The notes beneath the pieces were generated by a model. The model was given only the letters and a program-made list of their open reading frames with translations, was not told the origin of the DNA and searched no databases. The position numbers were made by a program, and so were the translations under genes. A stretch of 64,000 nucleotides of DNA from Bacteroides ihuae (GTDB lineage: Bacteria > Bacteroidota > Bacteroidia > Bacteroidales > Bacteroidaceae), in NCBI RefSeq assembly GCF_900104585.1, contig NZ_FNVX01000006.1:558001-622000 (forward strand). The letters run 5' to 3'. This document shows, one piece after another, positions 8,684 to 18,520 of this stretch. Each line of letters starts with the position of its first letter. Position 1 is the first letter of the stretch.

Positions 8684-9597
8684 TTGATGTCCTCGATATT
8701 AAATGGCGTTTCTTGATATACAAAGTAGTTCAACCAGTTAGAGAATAACAGATTGGCATGTCCACGCCAACGAACCACCGGCCCTTTATTCGGGTCATCA
8801 TCGACATAATAATTCTCCGGCAAGTTTATCGGTAGTTCTTTCTCTACATCCCGGCGATACTCCATGTCTAATGTCAGAGGAGAATATTCCGAGTGTCCCG
8901 TGACAAAAAATTCACGTCCGCCACGTCCCATTACCATATACACACCTGCTTCAGCAGATTCAGACAACAATGTTAGTTCCGGTATCTTCATTATATCCTC
9001 TCTTCGGATTTCCGTATGCCTGCTGTGAGGTGCATAAAACACATCATCAAAACCACGAAAGATCGAATGTAACGGGTTGAGTGGGCGATGTTCAAAAACA
9101 CCAAACAGCTTTTTGTCCAGTGGATACTTGGGAACACCATAATGATGGTACAAGCCGGCTTGAGCTGCCCAGCAGATATAAAAGGTAGAAGTGACATGCG
9201 TACGACTCCAGTCAAAGATCTCTGTTATCTCATTCCAGTAGCTCACTTCTTCAAAGTCCATTTGTTCCACAGGGGCGCCGGTAATAATCAGACCATCATA
9301 CTTTTCTGAACGCATCTGCTCAAAATCAGTATAGAACGTTTCCATGTGTTCAATAGGAGTGTTTTTGGATGTATGACTTTTAATCTTCATAAACGAGATC
9401 TCCAACTGAAGAGGAGTATTAGAAAGCAGACGAACGATATCTGTTTCCGTTGTAATCTTCAAAGGCATCAGGTTCAGCACCACGATACGTAAGGGACGTA
9501 TATCCTGCTGAGTAGCACGCGAGTTATCGATCACAAAGATATTTTCTTCTTTCAGAATCTCTATGGCAGGAAGTCTATCGGGTAAATTTAAAGGCAT
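8680..9597 (-). CDS. metA: Homoserine O-acetyltransferase, MetA family
   Basis: A 305-residue cytoplasmic enzyme of methionine biosynthesis that activates homoserine. The catalytic cysteine is Cys142 in YICWAAQAG, with the His-Glu partners in FVTGHSEYS (His about 235, Glu about 237). Residue 111 is glutamate (ITGAPVE). In this family Glu111 selects acetyl-CoA and Gly111 selects succinyl-CoA, so O-acetylhomoserine is the expected product despite the MetA label. A strong Shine-Dalgarno (AAGGAGAAAT) precedes the ATG at 9597. A -7 element (TATTTTTG, 9634-9627 minus) lies about 30 bp upstream. I see no SAM riboswitch in the short leader. It heads the operon with rlhA. Confidence 0.93.
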   Translation of the reverse strand: MPLNLPDRLPAIEILKEENIFVIDNSRATQQDIRPLRIVVLNLMPLKITTETDIVRLLSNTPLQLEISFMKIKSHTSKNTPIEHMETFYTDFEQMRSEKYDGLIITGAPVEQMDFEEVSYWNEITEIFDWSRTHVTSTFYICWAAQAGLYHHYGVPKYPLDKKLFGVFEHRPLNPLHSIFRGFDDVFYAPHSRHTEIRREDIMKIPELTLLSESAEAGVYMVMGRGGREFFVTGHSEYSPLTLDMEYRRDVEKELPINLPENYYVDDDPNKGPVVRWRGHANLLFSNWLNYFVYQETPFNIEDIK

Positions 9598-9626
9598 ATC
9601 TATTTCTCCTTTTTAATATTTCTCTG

Positions 9627-9634
9627 CAAAAATA
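9627..9634 (-). promoter_or_regulatory. Putative metA operon promoter -7 element
   Basis: TATTTTTG on the minus strand fits TAnnTTTG. A TTG lies about 17 bp upstream (9654-9652), slightly closer than the usual 19-21 bp, so this call is moderate. Confidence 0.5.
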
Positions 9635-9821
9635 ATAAAAAAGGAACTATTCAAGGTAGAAAGTAAACACAATCATTGGCTAATTAACCTTATCAAAGAA
9701 TAAAACAAACCTCCTATCATCACAAGTAAGCCTCAGCTACAAGCTGCAACGAAAGGATATGCGAAATGAAAAATTATAGTAAATTAAATCAGAATCATTT
9801 TCTAATAATGAATAAAACTCT

Positions 9822-9829
9822 TATTTTTG
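9822..9829 (+). promoter_or_regulatory. Ferredoxin promoter -7 element
   Basis: TATTTTTG matches the Bacteroides -7 consensus and is about 40 bp upstream of the ferredoxin ATG. A T-rich -33 region (CATTTTC near 9800) is at suitable spacing. Confidence 0.6.
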
Positions 9830-9867
9830 CGCAACTAATTAGTACTAATAATTTAAATTCTAAAAAA

Positions 9868-10038
9868 ATGGCTTACGTAATTACTGACGACTGTATTGCT
9901 TGCGGAACTTGTATCGACGAGTGTCCGGTTGAAGCTATCTCTGAAGGCGATATCTATGTAATCAATCCTGATGTATGTACTGATTGTGGTACTTGTGCGG
10001 ATGTATGTCCTTCTGAAGCAATTCATCCGGCTGAATAA
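9868..10038 (+). CDS. 2[4Fe-4S] ferredoxin
   Basis: A 56-residue bacterial-type electron carrier. It has two cluster motifs, CIACGTCIDECP (about residues 9-20) and CTDCGTCADVCP (about residues 38-49). Each follows CxxCxxCxxxCP, enough for two [4Fe-4S] clusters. The ATG at 9868 was chosen because it begins the conserved MAYVI sequence. Longer in-frame starts would run through the promoter and an AT-rich leader. It is monocistronic: its own promoter lies upstream and a strong terminator downstream. It probably serves pyruvate:ferredoxin oxidoreductase and similar anaerobic enzymes (family knowledge). Confidence 0.95.
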   Translation: MAYVITDDCIACGTCIDECPVEAISEGDIYVINPDVCTDCGTCADVCPSEAIHPAE

Positions 10039-10056
10039 GTTTTCGGTCTGATAAAA

Positions 10057-10092
10057 ATAAAAGGCTGTCCAACGTTTGGGCAGCCTTTTATT
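10057..10092. terminator. Intrinsic terminator, bidirectional
   Basis: AAAAGGCTGTCC and GGGCAGCCTTTT form a stem around AACGTTT, flanked by A-rich and T-rich runs. It can end both the ferredoxin transcript and the aminotransferase transcript from the other strand. Confidence 0.85.
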
Positions 10093-10145
10093 TTTATATT
10101 AAAGTTATAAACGTGACCTTAAACCACACTCAATTAAGTCTTTAC

Positions 10146-11339
10146 TTAAGCCAATTTGCCTAATACTTCTTTTATTCGGCGCATTGCCTCAACGATATTT
10201 TCATCTGAAGTAGCATAACTCATACGAATACATTCAGGAGCTCCAAATGCAGTACCGCCTACGCAAGCAACATGACCTACTTCAAGCAAGTACATCGCTA
10301 GTTCACCGGCATCTGAAATCTTACGCCCATCCGCACTCTTACCAAAGTAAGAATCACACTTAGGAAACAGGTAGAAAGCACCTTGCGGAACATTCACTTC
10401 AAATCCGGGTATCTCTTTTGCCAACTTCACGATCAAATCTCTGCGACGTTCAAAGGCCACACGCATCTCTTCAACAGGTGCCTGAGTGCCAACATAAGCA
10501 GCCTCAGCAGCTTTTTGAGAAACCGAGCAAGGGCCTGAAGTGTATTGCCCCTGAAGTTTATTGCAAGCAGAAACAATCCATTGAGGACCAGCAATGAATC
10601 CAATTCTCCATCCGGTCATGGCATACGCCTTAGACACTCCGTTCACAATCACCACTCTATCTCTCACTTCAGGAAATTGTGCAATGCTTTCGTGCTGACC
10701 AATATAATTAATGTGCTCATAGATCTCATCGGCAATGATAACCACTTGTGGGTATTTAGCCAACACAGCTGCCAAACCAGCCAACTCTTCTTTTGTATAA
10801 ACAGATCCTGTAGGGTTAGAAGGTGAACACAATATCAATGCTTTGGTTTTAGGAGTGATCGCTGCCTCAAGTTGTGCAGGTGTGATCTTGAAATCTTGTT
10901 CAATACCGGCAGAAATAAATACATTTGTTCCTTCGGCCAACTTCACCATTTCAGGATAGCTTACCCAGTAAGGAGCAGGGATAACAACCTCATCGCCTGG
11001 GCCAATAAGCGCCATCAGCACGTTGCAAACAGATTGTTTAGCTCCATTCGAACAAAGAATCTGAGCGGCGGTATAATCCAAACCATTCTCCTTCTTCAAT
11101 TTTGCAACAATAGCATTGCGAAGAGCGGGATATCCCGGTACTGGTGAGTAACGAGAGAAATTATCGTCTACGGCCTTCTTTGCAGCTTCTTTAATGTGAT
11201 CGGGAGTATTAAAATCGGGTTCTCCAACACTCATATTAATAACATCAACACCTTGAGCTTTAAGCTCATTACTTTTTTGCGACATTGCAAGTGTCTCGGA
11301 AGGAGACAAACTATTCAAACGGTCTGACAATTGATTCAT
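10146..11339 (-). CDS. Pyridoxal-phosphate aspartate aminotransferase (class I)
   Basis: A 397-residue fold-type I aminotransferase of subgroup I-gamma, as in thermophiles and Bacteroidetes. Visible are INMSVGEPDFNTPDHIKEA near the N-terminus, the substrate segment PAPYWVSYPEM, the CSPSNPTG motif around 171-178 with the PLP-contacting asparagine, the ADEIYEH aspartate at 204, and the PLP lysine 237 in SKAYAMTGWRIG. The C-terminal arginine that binds the substrate carboxylate is in IRMSYATS. It likely interconverts aspartate and oxaloacetate with glutamate/2-oxoglutarate. The substrate range of this subgroup is broad, so I give no gene symbol. It is monocistronic by spacing. Confidence 0.88.
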   Translation of the reverse strand: MNQLSDRLNSLSPSETLAMSQKSNELKAQGVDVINMSVGEPDFNTPDHIKEAAKKAVDDNFSRYSPVPGYPALRNAIVAKLKKENGLDYTAAQILCSNGAKQSVCNVLMALIGPGDEVVIPAPYWVSYPEMVKLAEGTNVFISAGIEQDFKITPAQLEAAITPKTKALILCSPSNPTGSVYTKEELAGLAAVLAKYPQVVIIADEIYEHINYIGQHESIAQFPEVRDRVVIVNGVSKAYAMTGWRIGFIAGPQWIVSACNKLQGQYTSGPCSVSQKAAEAAYVGTQAPVEEMRVAFERRRDLIVKLAKEIPGFEVNVPQGAFYLFPKCDSYFGKSADGRKISDAGELAMYLLEVGHVACVGGTAFGAPECIRMSYATSDENIVEAMRRIKEVLGKLA

Positions 11340-11420
11340 TTTATATCTCTTTTATTGTTGTTGAGTGAATTCCGTTGCAAAATAAACGATAATATTTCAA
11401 ATGGGAAAACAAAAAGACAG

Positions 11421-12635
11421 TTACTTATTAAAATGTAATGTATGCCCCATCCGTTCCTTCTTTGTTCTCAAGTAACGTTCATTATATTCGTTAGGCGTAA
11501 TTTCAATTCCAACGTTATCGGTTATTTCTAGTCCATAAGCCTCTAGGCCAACACGTTTCACAGGGTTATTAGACATTAGCATCATTTTGTTCACCCCCAA
11601 CTCACGTAGAATTTGTGCTCCCACACCATAATCACGTTCATCAGCATCAAAGCCCAAATGCAAGTTCGCATCTACTGTATCATATCCTTCCTCTTGAAGT
11701 TTATAAGCAGCCATTTTAGCCATCAAGCCAATGCCACGTCCTTCTTGATTCATATAAACAATAACACCCTTACCGGCTTCTTCGATCATCTTCATTGCTT
11801 TCTGCAATTGTTCTCCACATTCACAACGGCAAGATCCAAAAATATCTCCTGTAACACAAGAAGAGTGTACACGAACCAAAATTGGTTCGTCCTTTTCCCA
11901 TGATCCTTTAATCAATGCCACATGCTCCAGTCCGTTAGATTTCTGACGAAACGGGATCAAACGGAAATGTCCATAATGGGTAGGCATATCGACCTCTACT
12001 CCTTTTTCAACGATTGACTCCATATTTGCCCGATAAGCAATCAAATCTTTAATAGAGATGATTTTAATACCAAACTTCTTCGAGATCTTTATCAACTCAG
12101 GCAAGCGCGCCATAGTACCATCTTCATTAATAATCTCAATCAATGCTCCTGCCGGATAGAGACCAGCAAGCTTAGCTAGATCTACAGTAGCTTCTGTATG
12201 GCCTGCTCGACGAAGGACTCCACGTGAACGAGCTCGGAGCGGATTCACATGTCCCGGACGTCCAAGATCAGTTGGTTTCGTTTTTGGATCAGCCAAAGCT
12301 AAAATTGTAGCGGCACGATCATGCATAGATACTCCAGTAGTACAACCTTCTAAAAGATCAACAGTGACAGTAAACGGTGTTTCATAAATAGAAGTATTAG
12401 CAGATACCTGCATACCTAAATCTAGTTCGGCACAACGCTCCTCTGTGATAGGGGCACAAAGTACACCACGACCATGAGTCAGCATAAAATTAATCTTCTC
12501 GGGAGTCACTTTTTCAGCCGCTATAATAAAGTCACCTTCATTTTCTCTATCTTCATCATCAACTACGATAACAAACTTACCTTCTTTAAAATCGGCAACA
12601 GCATCTTCTATTGTATTCAGTTTAATCTCTTCCAT
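11421..12635 (-). CDS. ribBA: Bifunctional 3,4-dihydroxy-2-butanone-4-phosphate synthase / GTP cyclohydrolase II
   Basis: A 404-residue fusion that performs two entry steps of riboflavin synthesis. The N-terminal RibB half (about 1-205) has [14 protein letters not shown], the acidic metal site that acts on ribulose 5-phosphate, and a later [21 protein letters not shown] segment. The RibA half (about 210-404) has the zinc cysteines in [20 protein letters not shown], then [10 protein letters not shown] and [10 protein letters not shown]. Both active sites look intact. The lptF/G-type gene lies only 7 bp upstream on the same strand, so ribBA is translated from the same message. Confidence 0.96.
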   Translation of the reverse strand: MEEIKLNTIEDAVADFKEGKFVIVVDDEDRENEGDFIIAAEKVTPEKINFMLTHGRGVLCAPITEERCAELDLGMQVSANTSIYETPFTVTVDLLEGCTTGVSMHDRAATILALADPKTKPTDLGRPGHVNPLRARSRGVLRRAGHTEATVDLAKLAGLYPAGALIEIINEDGTMARLPELIKISKKFGIKIISIKDLIAYRANMESIVEKGVEVDMPTHYGHFRLIPFRQKSNGLEHVALIKGSWEKDEPILVRVHSSCVTGDIFGSCRCECGEQLQKAMKMIEEAGKGVIVYMNQEGRGIGLMAKMAAYKLQEEGYDTVDANLHLGFDADERDYGVGAQILRELGVNKMMLMSNNPVKRVGLEAYGLEITDNVGIEITPNEYNERYLRTKKERMGHTLHFNK

Positions 12636-12642
12636 AATTTAT

Positions 12643-14538
12643 TCATAAATTAGTCTGTATAATGGTTGTTATTTCTTCGTTTGTTTTTATAATCTGATTA
12701 ATATCTCTGCCCAAACGTACCCTGAAAGCCCATATTCTAAAATATAAGAATAACCCTACAGGTAGCAGTAAACCCGCTAGCATATTCAGCCAATAGATAT
12801 CAAAAGGACGCACATGGGCATGAACAGCTATGACAGGATAGTTGTTTAATACGTTAAGTAAAGTTATAGATTGAGAATTTGACATTTCTTCGACCAATGT
12901 TTCCAACCGGTCATTCAGTTTATCAATCTCTTCATCATGTGTGTTAACCATCCACAGCTTAATATAATTAGGCGATTTCATCAAACGACATTGATTAATA
13001 TAAGTTTTGCAATCAATACTAAGTTGAGACAAATCAGCTACAATTCTGTCATAATCAGGGTCAACAATAATGACTTCTTTTTTGAATATATGCCGCACAC
13101 TTCTGATACCAGCTATACGTTTAAACCAATTGACATAGGCATCGGCATTAAGTACAACCGAATCTTTATTCGATTTATAAGTAAGAAAAGCGCCGAGAGG
13201 GGCTAACACGGCAGTACTTGTCCACATGCCCATCCAAGCAACCCAATTACCATCACGCGCCATCTTATAACCCGTATTGTTAATAATGTAATAGATGATA
13301 AAAATAAGGACTGATACAACTACAGGCATTCCTAATCCTCCTCGACGAATAATGGCTCCCAAAGGTGCTCCGATAAAAAAGAAGATGAGACAGGCAAGTG
13401 ATAGAGTTATTTTATTGTGCCACTCTGTCTTATGTTTACGTATACTTTGGTCATTCTGCTCTATATTAAAGCTCTTAAAGCCCCAATCGCTACCCAGATT
13501 TCCGGCATTACTCACTGCTGAAGCTAATACTCGTTGCTTTTGCATAAGAGTAGAAGAACTGAACAAACTATCCACATTGTAGCTCCCCAAATGTGCAGAC
13601 TTCAATTTCAGTGTATCTTGTTTAGACAAAAGTGAAATCGGTCGATAAGCCCCCATGGAAGCCTCTTTATAGTAAGATCGACCAATACTATCACTAAGCA
13701 TTGTCATGGAGTCAATAGAAGCCTCAAGCATTGCCATGTTTTTACTTCTCGACTGATTACTCATAATGCTCGCATCAACCATATTGAATTGCGAGTTAAA
13801 CTCAATAATAGAATGTTTTTCTCTAAAGCTTTCACGCCTGTAAGGCACATTCTGAACCCCTGAATTCTGAGCTTTAAGATTCTCGAACATCTCACCGCTA
13901 TACAAATGAAGGTATAGATGCTGCTTATCTGCCGTCATCTCCAAACGTCCGGAATCTGCCACGATGATATGCGCATTCTCAAAGCCATCGGAGAAATTAT
14001 AGATCATGACGTTGTACAGCATTCCTGTATCACGATTTTTTTTCTTCACATATAGATTATAACCCTCTATTTGATCATAAAATACTCCCTCCGGAATATC
14101 CAATTCCGGCGATTTCTGTTTCATCGAAATCAACAAAGTCCACAGTTTAACCTCAGCCTTAGGGCCTATTACATTTTGAAAGAAAAAAGAGATACAGCAC
14201 AGCAACGTAACAAAGACAACCAGAGGACTCATTATTTTAAGCAACGAAATACCAGCTGCCTTCATCGCAAGTAGCTCGTATCGTTCTCCAAAATTCCCGA
14301 AAGTAATCAATGAGGCAAGTAAAACAGCCAAGGGTAAGGAAGCAGGAACTAAACTTATAGCAGAATAAAAGAAAAACTGTGCCAGCACTTCCATTTCCAA
14401 TCCTTTTCCAACCAGTTCGTCTATGTATCTCCACAAGAACTGCATCATAAAGATGAAAAGACAAATGAGGAAAGTGCCAATAAAGAGCGTCAAAAAGCTC
14501 TTTACTATAAATATATCTAACCTTTTTATGCGTAGCAT
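12643..14538 (-). CDS. LptF/LptG family lipopolysaccharide transport permease
   Basis: A 631-residue inner-membrane protein of the YjgP/YjgQ family, which extracts LPS from the inner membrane with the LptB ATPase. Residues 1-115 hold an N-terminal membrane bundle ([32 protein letters not shown]). A periplasmic beta-jellyroll domain follows (about 115-270). A second membrane bundle lies around 340-440 ([16 protein letters not shown], then [14 protein letters not shown]). The C-terminal 190 residues are a cytoplasmic extension with a final hydrophobic segment. This extension makes it longer than the 360-residue E. coli proteins, as is common in Bacteroidetes. Whether it is the F or G partner cannot be told. 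Confidence 0.88.
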   Translation of the reverse strand: MLRIKRLDIFIVKSFLTLFIGTFLICLFIFMMQFLWRYIDELVGKGLEMEVLAQFFFYSAISLVPASLPLAVLLASLITFGNFGERYELLAMKAAGISLLKIMSPLVVFVTLLCCISFFFQNVIGPKAEVKLWTLLISMKQKSPELDIPEGVFYDQIEGYNLYVKKKNRDTGMLYNVMIYNFSDGFENAHIIVADSGRLEMTADKQHLYLHLYSGEMFENLKAQNSGVQNVPYRRESFREKHSIIEFNSQFNMVDASIMSNQSRSKNMAMLEASIDSMTMLSDSIGRSYYKEASMGAYRPISLLSKQDTLKLKSAHLGSYNVDSLFSSSTLMQKQRVLASAVSNAGNLGSDWGFKSFNIEQNDQSIRKHKTEWHNKITLSLACLIFFFIGAPLGAIIRRGGLGMPVVVSVLIFIIYYIINNTGYKMARDGNWVAWMGMWTSTAVLAPLGAFLTYKSNKDSVVLNADAYVNWFKRIAGIRSVRHIFKKEVIIVDPDYDRIVADLSQLSIDCKTYINQCRLMKSPNYIKLWMVNTHDEEIDKLNDRLETLVEEMSNSQSITLLNVLNNYPVIAVHAHVRPFDIYWLNMLAGLLLPVGLFLYFRIWAFRVRLGRDINQIIKTNEEITTIIQTNL

Positions 14539-14605
14539 TTCAATACATCATATAATTATGGTACAAAATTAGCACAAAAAAAGGATAGCAGGAAATTTTT
14601 AGGCA

Positions 14606-14992
14606 TTAGAATCCACCGCTTCTTCTAAGCGTATCTATCTGAGAATCCCAGAGTTCCTTCTGATCGTTAATCTCATCTAGGGGAGCAAAATCAGTTATTT
14701 CAAGAACATAATCACTGGTTAGCTCATTCTTTGTCATTTTAAATTCAAAGTAATCACGTTCATTTTCATCATCCAGCCAACGGAAACGAATAAATGAATA
14801 AGCCCTGATGGCAATTATCTCAGCCTCTCTTTTTTCGGTTTTTCCCCAATGAAAAGCAACAATCTTATCATCCGATATCACATTATCGGCAAACCATCCC
14901 TCCAAACCCGTAGGAGTACTGATAGCCGACCATATAATATTTCTAGACGTCGCATTCAGAAGATACTCTAAATGTAGTTTCTCTCTTTTCAT
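14606..14992 (-). CDS. START-like domain protein
   Basis: A 128-residue single-domain protein of the Bact-type SRPBCC/START-like fold. It begins MKREKLHLEYLLNATSRNIIWSAISTPTGLEGWFADNV, which is the typical AHSA1/START-like opening, followed by beta-rich segments (IRFRWLDDE, YFEFKMT, DYVLEITDFA). No signal peptide is present. This family binds hydrophobic ligands or client proteins. The ligand here is unknown. It stands 67 bp upstream of the LptF/G permease on the same strand, so it may lead that operon, but no functional link is established. Confidence 0.75.
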   Translation of the reverse strand: MKREKLHLEYLLNATSRNIIWSAISTPTGLEGWFADNVISDDKIVAFHWGKTEKREAEIIAIRAYSFIRFRWLDDENERDYFEFKMTKNELTSDYVLEITDFAPLDEINDQKELWDSQIDTLRRSGGF

Positions 14993-15165
14993 ATTTAGCG
15001 CATTTTAATTGTGCGCGCCAAGATAGATACTTTTTTCTAATTACACGATACGATTCACTTACTTTATATCAGCACACACATTCTTTCATCTTACTAAAAG
15101 TTTGAAATGCAAAAAGGGCCATAAGGCAACGAAAGAGAAAAAGGGAAGAAAATGCTTACGATTAT

Positions 15166-15196
15166 TTTGGAGATTTCAGAAAAAGCAATATCTTTG
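15166..15196 (+). promoter_or_regulatory. tRNA promoter
   Basis: -33 TTTG (15166-15169) and -7 TATCTTTG (15189-15196) with 19 bp between them, an excellent match to the Bacteroides consensus. The tRNA begins 22 bp after the -7 element. Confidence 0.8.
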
Positions 15197-15217
15197 CACC
15201 CGCAACCGAGAAACGAT

Positions 15218-15291
15218 GGCGCGATAGCTCAGCCGGTTAGAGCGCATGATTCATAATCATGAGGTCCCCAGTTCAATCCTGGGTCGCGCTA
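15218..15291 (+). tRNA. tRNA with CAT anticodon (probably elongator tRNA-Met)
   Basis: A 74-nt cloverleaf. The acceptor GGCGCGA pairs with TCGCGCT (G1-U72), followed by discriminator A. The D arm is GCTC...GAGC. The anticodon stem CATGA/TCATG encloses loop TTCATAA with anticodon CAT at 15252-15254. The T arm is CCCAG TTCAATC CTGGG. CCA is not encoded. A CAT anticodon can also belong to initiator Met or lysidine-modified Ile2. The paired 1-72 position argues against initiator; Ile2 is not fully excluded. Confidence 0.93.
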
Positions 15292-15302
15292 CACTAAAAG
15301 AA

Positions 15303-15340
15303 TAAAGCATTTGGGAGGCTTCCACTTCTGGGTGCTTTTT
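15303..15340. terminator. Putative tRNA terminator
   Basis: AAAGCA and TGCTTTTTT bracket an imperfect stem that ends in a T-run just after the tRNA. The reverse strand could also end the kdp operon, whose last gene stops at 15345. Confidence 0.5.
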
Positions 15341-15344
15341 TATT

Positions 15345-16784
15345 TTAAGCCTTCAAACGAATTATAAATCGACTTCCATTTCCTAATTCACTTTCAACAG
15401 TAAGAGTTCCATTATGGGCCTCTACAAAATCTTTCGAAATAGATAACCCCAATCCGCTACCCTGTACTTTTGTCCCCGGCACCCTGAAATAGCGATCAAA
15501 GATACTTTGATGATAGCGAGGATCTATTCCTTTACCGAAATCTTTCACATAGAGCTCAATAATATCGTCCTCTTGCTTTGCTCCAATGATCACTCTTCCG
15601 TTTTCTTTGGAATAACGAATAGCGTTGCTCAACAAGTTAGTAAGCACCCAAGCTATTTTTTCGCTATCAACAAACAATTTATTGATCTTCGTCTCAGGGT
15701 ATTCTACTTCTATCTGAATATTAAATTTAGCCGCCTGCACCTGATTAGCCTTTATGGCATATTCTATCAGCTCAATCGGTTTGGTTATTTTAGGGATTAG
15801 CTGTAGCTTACCCGCCTCTACCTGAGTCAGATTGAGTAGTTCTCCTGTAATTCCTAATAAACGTTCGCTATTCTCCTTGATGCTTTTCGAAAGTTGCTCC
15901 TGCTCATCGTTAAGTTCACCGACTCGTTTATCCTCAAGCAATTGCAAACTCATCATAATTGCCGAGATTGGAGTTTTCAATTCATGGGAAATAGTGGAAA
16001 TGAAAGTCGTTTTTGCTGAGTCCAATTCTTTGAATTCCGTAATATTCTTCAGCAGAATAACATCCCCCAGACCATAAGGATCAATCTCATCGGGTTCTTG
16101 ATTCGTGATTGGAATATAAAATGCCTGAAAATAGCTTTCTTTATTATCAGCATAGATTTTCAATGGTTCTTTCTTCTCACTAGGATTCACTAACTCACGG
16201 ATCAAACGGCGAAGTAGATCATTTTTCAACGAGAGTTCTTCTGCCGACTTACGAACTACATTTTCTCTTTTCAAGTTCAGCACATTCAGAGCCTCATTAT
16301 TTATAAAAAGAATCTCTCTTTTTATATTCAATCCGATTATTGGCTCATTAATGCTATTTACAGTCGCCTCCAAAAATTTCTTTGACGATAGAATATCAGC
16401 CAACGTACTTGCCCGATATTCAGCCAATCTCTCAGCCATCCGATTAAAACTGTCAGCCACTTCTCTAAACTCTGCATTACTCTTTAAATTGAGTCTCTTT
16501 TCATAATTCTGATTGGCAATTTCCAATATCCCACCGATCAGCGTCTTGATTGGTTTATTAATGGAACGTGGCAACCAGATTAGCAATGAAAGCCCTGTAA
16601 AGATACAAATGGCTCCCGTAATCGAAATCCATAACAAAGCACGATTTAAAGCAGGCAAAGCTTCAGTACCGTTAGGATCAAGAGCCGTTAAAATTTGTAG
16701 GTGTATGACTGAAAGAGCGACTAAAAGAATAATCATTCCAACAAGCATTCCAATGCCGAAAACCAGTTTTGTTTTAATGTTCAT
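15345..16784 (-). CDS. Membrane sensor histidine kinase (HAMP-PAS-HisKA-HATPase), last gene of the kdp operon
   Basis: A 479-residue inner-membrane kinase. Two membrane segments (about 8-30 and 50-70) enclose only about 20 exported residues, so large external ligands are unlikely. A HAMP linker (70-125) and a PAS domain (about 130-250) follow. The phospho-acceptor is His267 in ISHELKTPISA. The HATPase has NLLSNAIRYS, DFGKGI and GSGLGLSI motifs. It starts 20 bp after the stand-alone KdpD N-terminal gene and closes the operon. It lacks the KdpD four-helix membrane and GAF parts, so it is a separate kinase that may work with the adjacent KdpD-type protein. Its likely partner is the NtrC-type regulator at 22608-23960. 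Confidence 0.88.
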   Translation of the reverse strand: MNIKTKLVFGIGMLVGMIILLVALSVIHLQILTALDPNGTEALPALNRALLWISITGAICIFTGLSLLIWLPRSINKPIKTLIGGILEIANQNYEKRLNLKSNAEFREVADSFNRMAERLAEYRASTLADILSSKKFLEATVNSINEPIIGLNIKREILFINNEALNVLNLKRENVVRKSAEELSLKNDLLRRLIRELVNPSEKKEPLKIYADNKESYFQAFYIPITNQEPDEIDPYGLGDVILLKNITEFKELDSAKTTFISTISHELKTPISAIMMSLQLLEDKRVGELNDEQEQLSKSIKENSERLLGITGELLNLTQVEAGKLQLIPKITKPIELIEYAIKANQVQAAKFNIQIEVEYPETKINKLFVDSEKIAWVLTNLLSNAIRYSKENGRVIIGAKQEDDIIELYVKDFGKGIDPRYHQSIFDRYFRVPGTKVQGSGLGLSISKDFVEAHNGTLTVESELGNGSRFIIRLKA

Positions 16785-16804
16785 AAGATCTTTATGCTTA
16801 AATA

Positions 16805-17929
16805 TTATGCAAGTATAATCAAATCGGTATTCACTTCTGTCAGTCTGTTCATAAATTTTTTATAGCGTAACACAGACAAAAAAGCACTAGGCATTCTAAG
16901 AGAAGGGGCTCCCATACATACTGTTGTTATCTGCCTCTCTGTACACACATTCACAATACTTCCAAGCACATCTCTCGATTGTATTTGAACGACTTCTCCA
17001 CCCAATTCGGCGACTAATTTAAAATGGTTCAGTAGATGCCGCTGACTGGCCAGTTCAATACGCTCCATACTTTCACGAGGAGTTTGCACATAGAGAGCTA
17101 TAAATGAAGTATTATAGCGAGTTGCCAATCGAGCGGCTTTGCGTATAATCCTGCGCGGTGTCTTTTCGTGCGAACTAATACAAGCCATGAAACGCTCATG
17201 CCTAATTCCCATTCCGGCGACCACAACCTCGTTCTCCACTTTTTTCTCCACGCGTAATGCCACCTCTTTCAAAGCCAGCTCGCGAAGTTGCAAGATATTT
17301 TCTGTCTTAAAGAAGTTGTTTAGTGCCAACTGGATTTTCTCCGGTCGATAGATCTTACCAGCTTTGAGGCGAGCAATAAGTTCTTCAGCCGTAAGATCAA
17401 TATTCACCACCTCGTCAGCTTCTTGTAAAACGCTGTCAGGAATACGCTCTTTCACCTCAATGCCCGAAATGCCCTGAACATCTTCATTCAGACTTTCAAT
17501 ATGCTGAATATTTACTGCCGAAATCACATTTATACCTTCATCGAGCAAAGCCATCACATCCTGCCAGCGCTTTTCATGCACGCTACCTTCCACATTGGTG
17601 TGGGCCAACTCATCAACCACAACAATCTCGGGATGAATCATGATAATGGCTTCAACATCCATTTCTTCAAGTTCCTTCCCTTTATAAAAAATCTTTCTGC
17701 GAGGTATCAGAGGCAACCCAGCTATCAAAGCCTCCGTTGCGATACGCCCATGAGTTTCAATATAACCTATTTGTACATCAACACCATTGTCCAACAAATC
17801 ATGCGCTTCCTGCAGCATACGATAGCTTTTACCCACACCTGCTATCATACCTACATAAATTTTAAATTTCCCGCGACGCGACTTCTTTATCAAATCAAGG
17901 AAATGCTGCACGCTCTCTTCTCTATTCAT
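16805..17929 (-). CDS. KdpD N-terminal sensor protein (KdpD + USP domains) without kinase
   Basis: 374 residues equivalent to only the cytoplasmic N-terminal part of E. coli KdpD. Residues 1-220 form the KdpD domain with a Walker-A-like GVGKSYRML (about 30-38), VVDELAHTN and DVQGISGIEVKERIPDSVL. Residues about 230-374 form a universal-stress-protein-like domain. There are no membrane segments, no histidine-kinase domain and no catalytic ATPase. In enteric KdpD this part senses K+ and binds ATP and c-di-AMP in some phyla. Here it must act as a separate subunit. It overlaps kdpC by 4 bp (ATGA) and is followed after 20 bp by the kinase gene. Confidence 0.88.
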   Translation of the reverse strand: MNREESVQHFLDLIKKSRRGKFKIYVGMIAGVGKSYRMLQEAHDLLDNGVDVQIGYIETHGRIATEALIAGLPLIPRRKIFYKGKELEEMDVEAIIMIHPEIVVVDELAHTNVEGSVHEKRWQDVMALLDEGINVISAVNIQHIESLNEDVQGISGIEVKERIPDSVLQEADEVVNIDLTAEELIARLKAGKIYRPEKIQLALNNFFKTENILQLRELALKEVALRVEKKVENEVVVAGMGIRHERFMACISSHEKTPRRIIRKAARLATRYNTSFIALYVQTPRESMERIELASQRHLLNHFKLVAELGGEVVQIQSRDVLGSIVNVCTERQITTVCMGAPSLRMPSAFLSVLRYKKFMNRLTEVNTDLIILA

Positions 17930-18507
17930 TTTTCAGGATGATGCGCTTCTTCCAAAGCAATATTCAATTTCAATACATTTATTTTCGTTGTTCCAAAAAG
18001 TCCCATAAAAGGCTTCTCAATCAAACGATCGACAATAGCTCTGACCGCTTCTTCACGCATGCCTCGGGCATCAGCCACACGCTTCACTTGTACGTAAGCA
18101 CAAGCCGGAGTTATATCCGGATCTAAGCCCGACCCACTACCTGTCACCATCTCGGCAGGAACCTCTCTACGAGTTAAGTAAGGATGATGCACTAAGAATG
18201 TATCAATTCTAGCTTCTACTTCATCCAGATATTCTTTGTCGGTAGGGCCTTTATTGCTACCACTGGAATTTGCGGCATCATATCCTTCACCGGCAGAAGA
18301 AGGACGCCCCCAAAAGTAGAGATCTTTGGTAAAGTTCTGTCCCACGTTAGAAGCACCTACCGCTCTACCATTTAGCATTGCCACTTCAGCATTACCTCCA
18401 TTAGGACTTGCTACTTTTGCAAATATCCACAAAATAAATATATAACACACCGCAAAGAACACACAAAGTGCAAGTGTTATTTTCACCGATTTCAAAAGTG
18501 TCTTCAT
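17926..18507 (-). CDS. kdpC: Potassium-transporting ATPase subunit KdpC
   Basis: The ATG at 18507 gives 193 residues and the typical single N-terminal membrane helix (MKTLLKSVKITLALCVFFAVCYIFILW). A longer start would be out of place, only extending into the kdpB end. The periplasmic part has the conserved GRAVGASNVGQNF, YFWGRPSSAGEGYDAANSSGSN and DPDITPACAYVQVKRVA segments. KdpC stabilises the KdpFABC complex between KdpA and KdpB. It starts 13 bp after kdpB and overlaps the next gene by ATGA. Confidence 0.95.
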   Translation of the reverse strand: MKTLLKSVKITLALCVFFAVCYIFILWIFAKVASPNGGNAEVAMLNGRAVGASNVGQNFTKDLYFWGRPSSAGEGYDAANSSGSNKGPTDKEYLDEVEARIDTFLVHHPYLTRREVPAEMVTGSGSGLDPDITPACAYVQVKRVADARGMREEAVRAIVDRLIEKPFMGLFGTTKINVLKLNIALEEAHHPEK

Positions 18508-18520
18508 CTTTTTCTCTGAA

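Noticed and set aside
9598..9700. Possible SAM riboswitch upstream of metA
   Set aside because: The leader between the likely start site and the ATG is about 25 nt, too short for any known SAM-binding aptamer.
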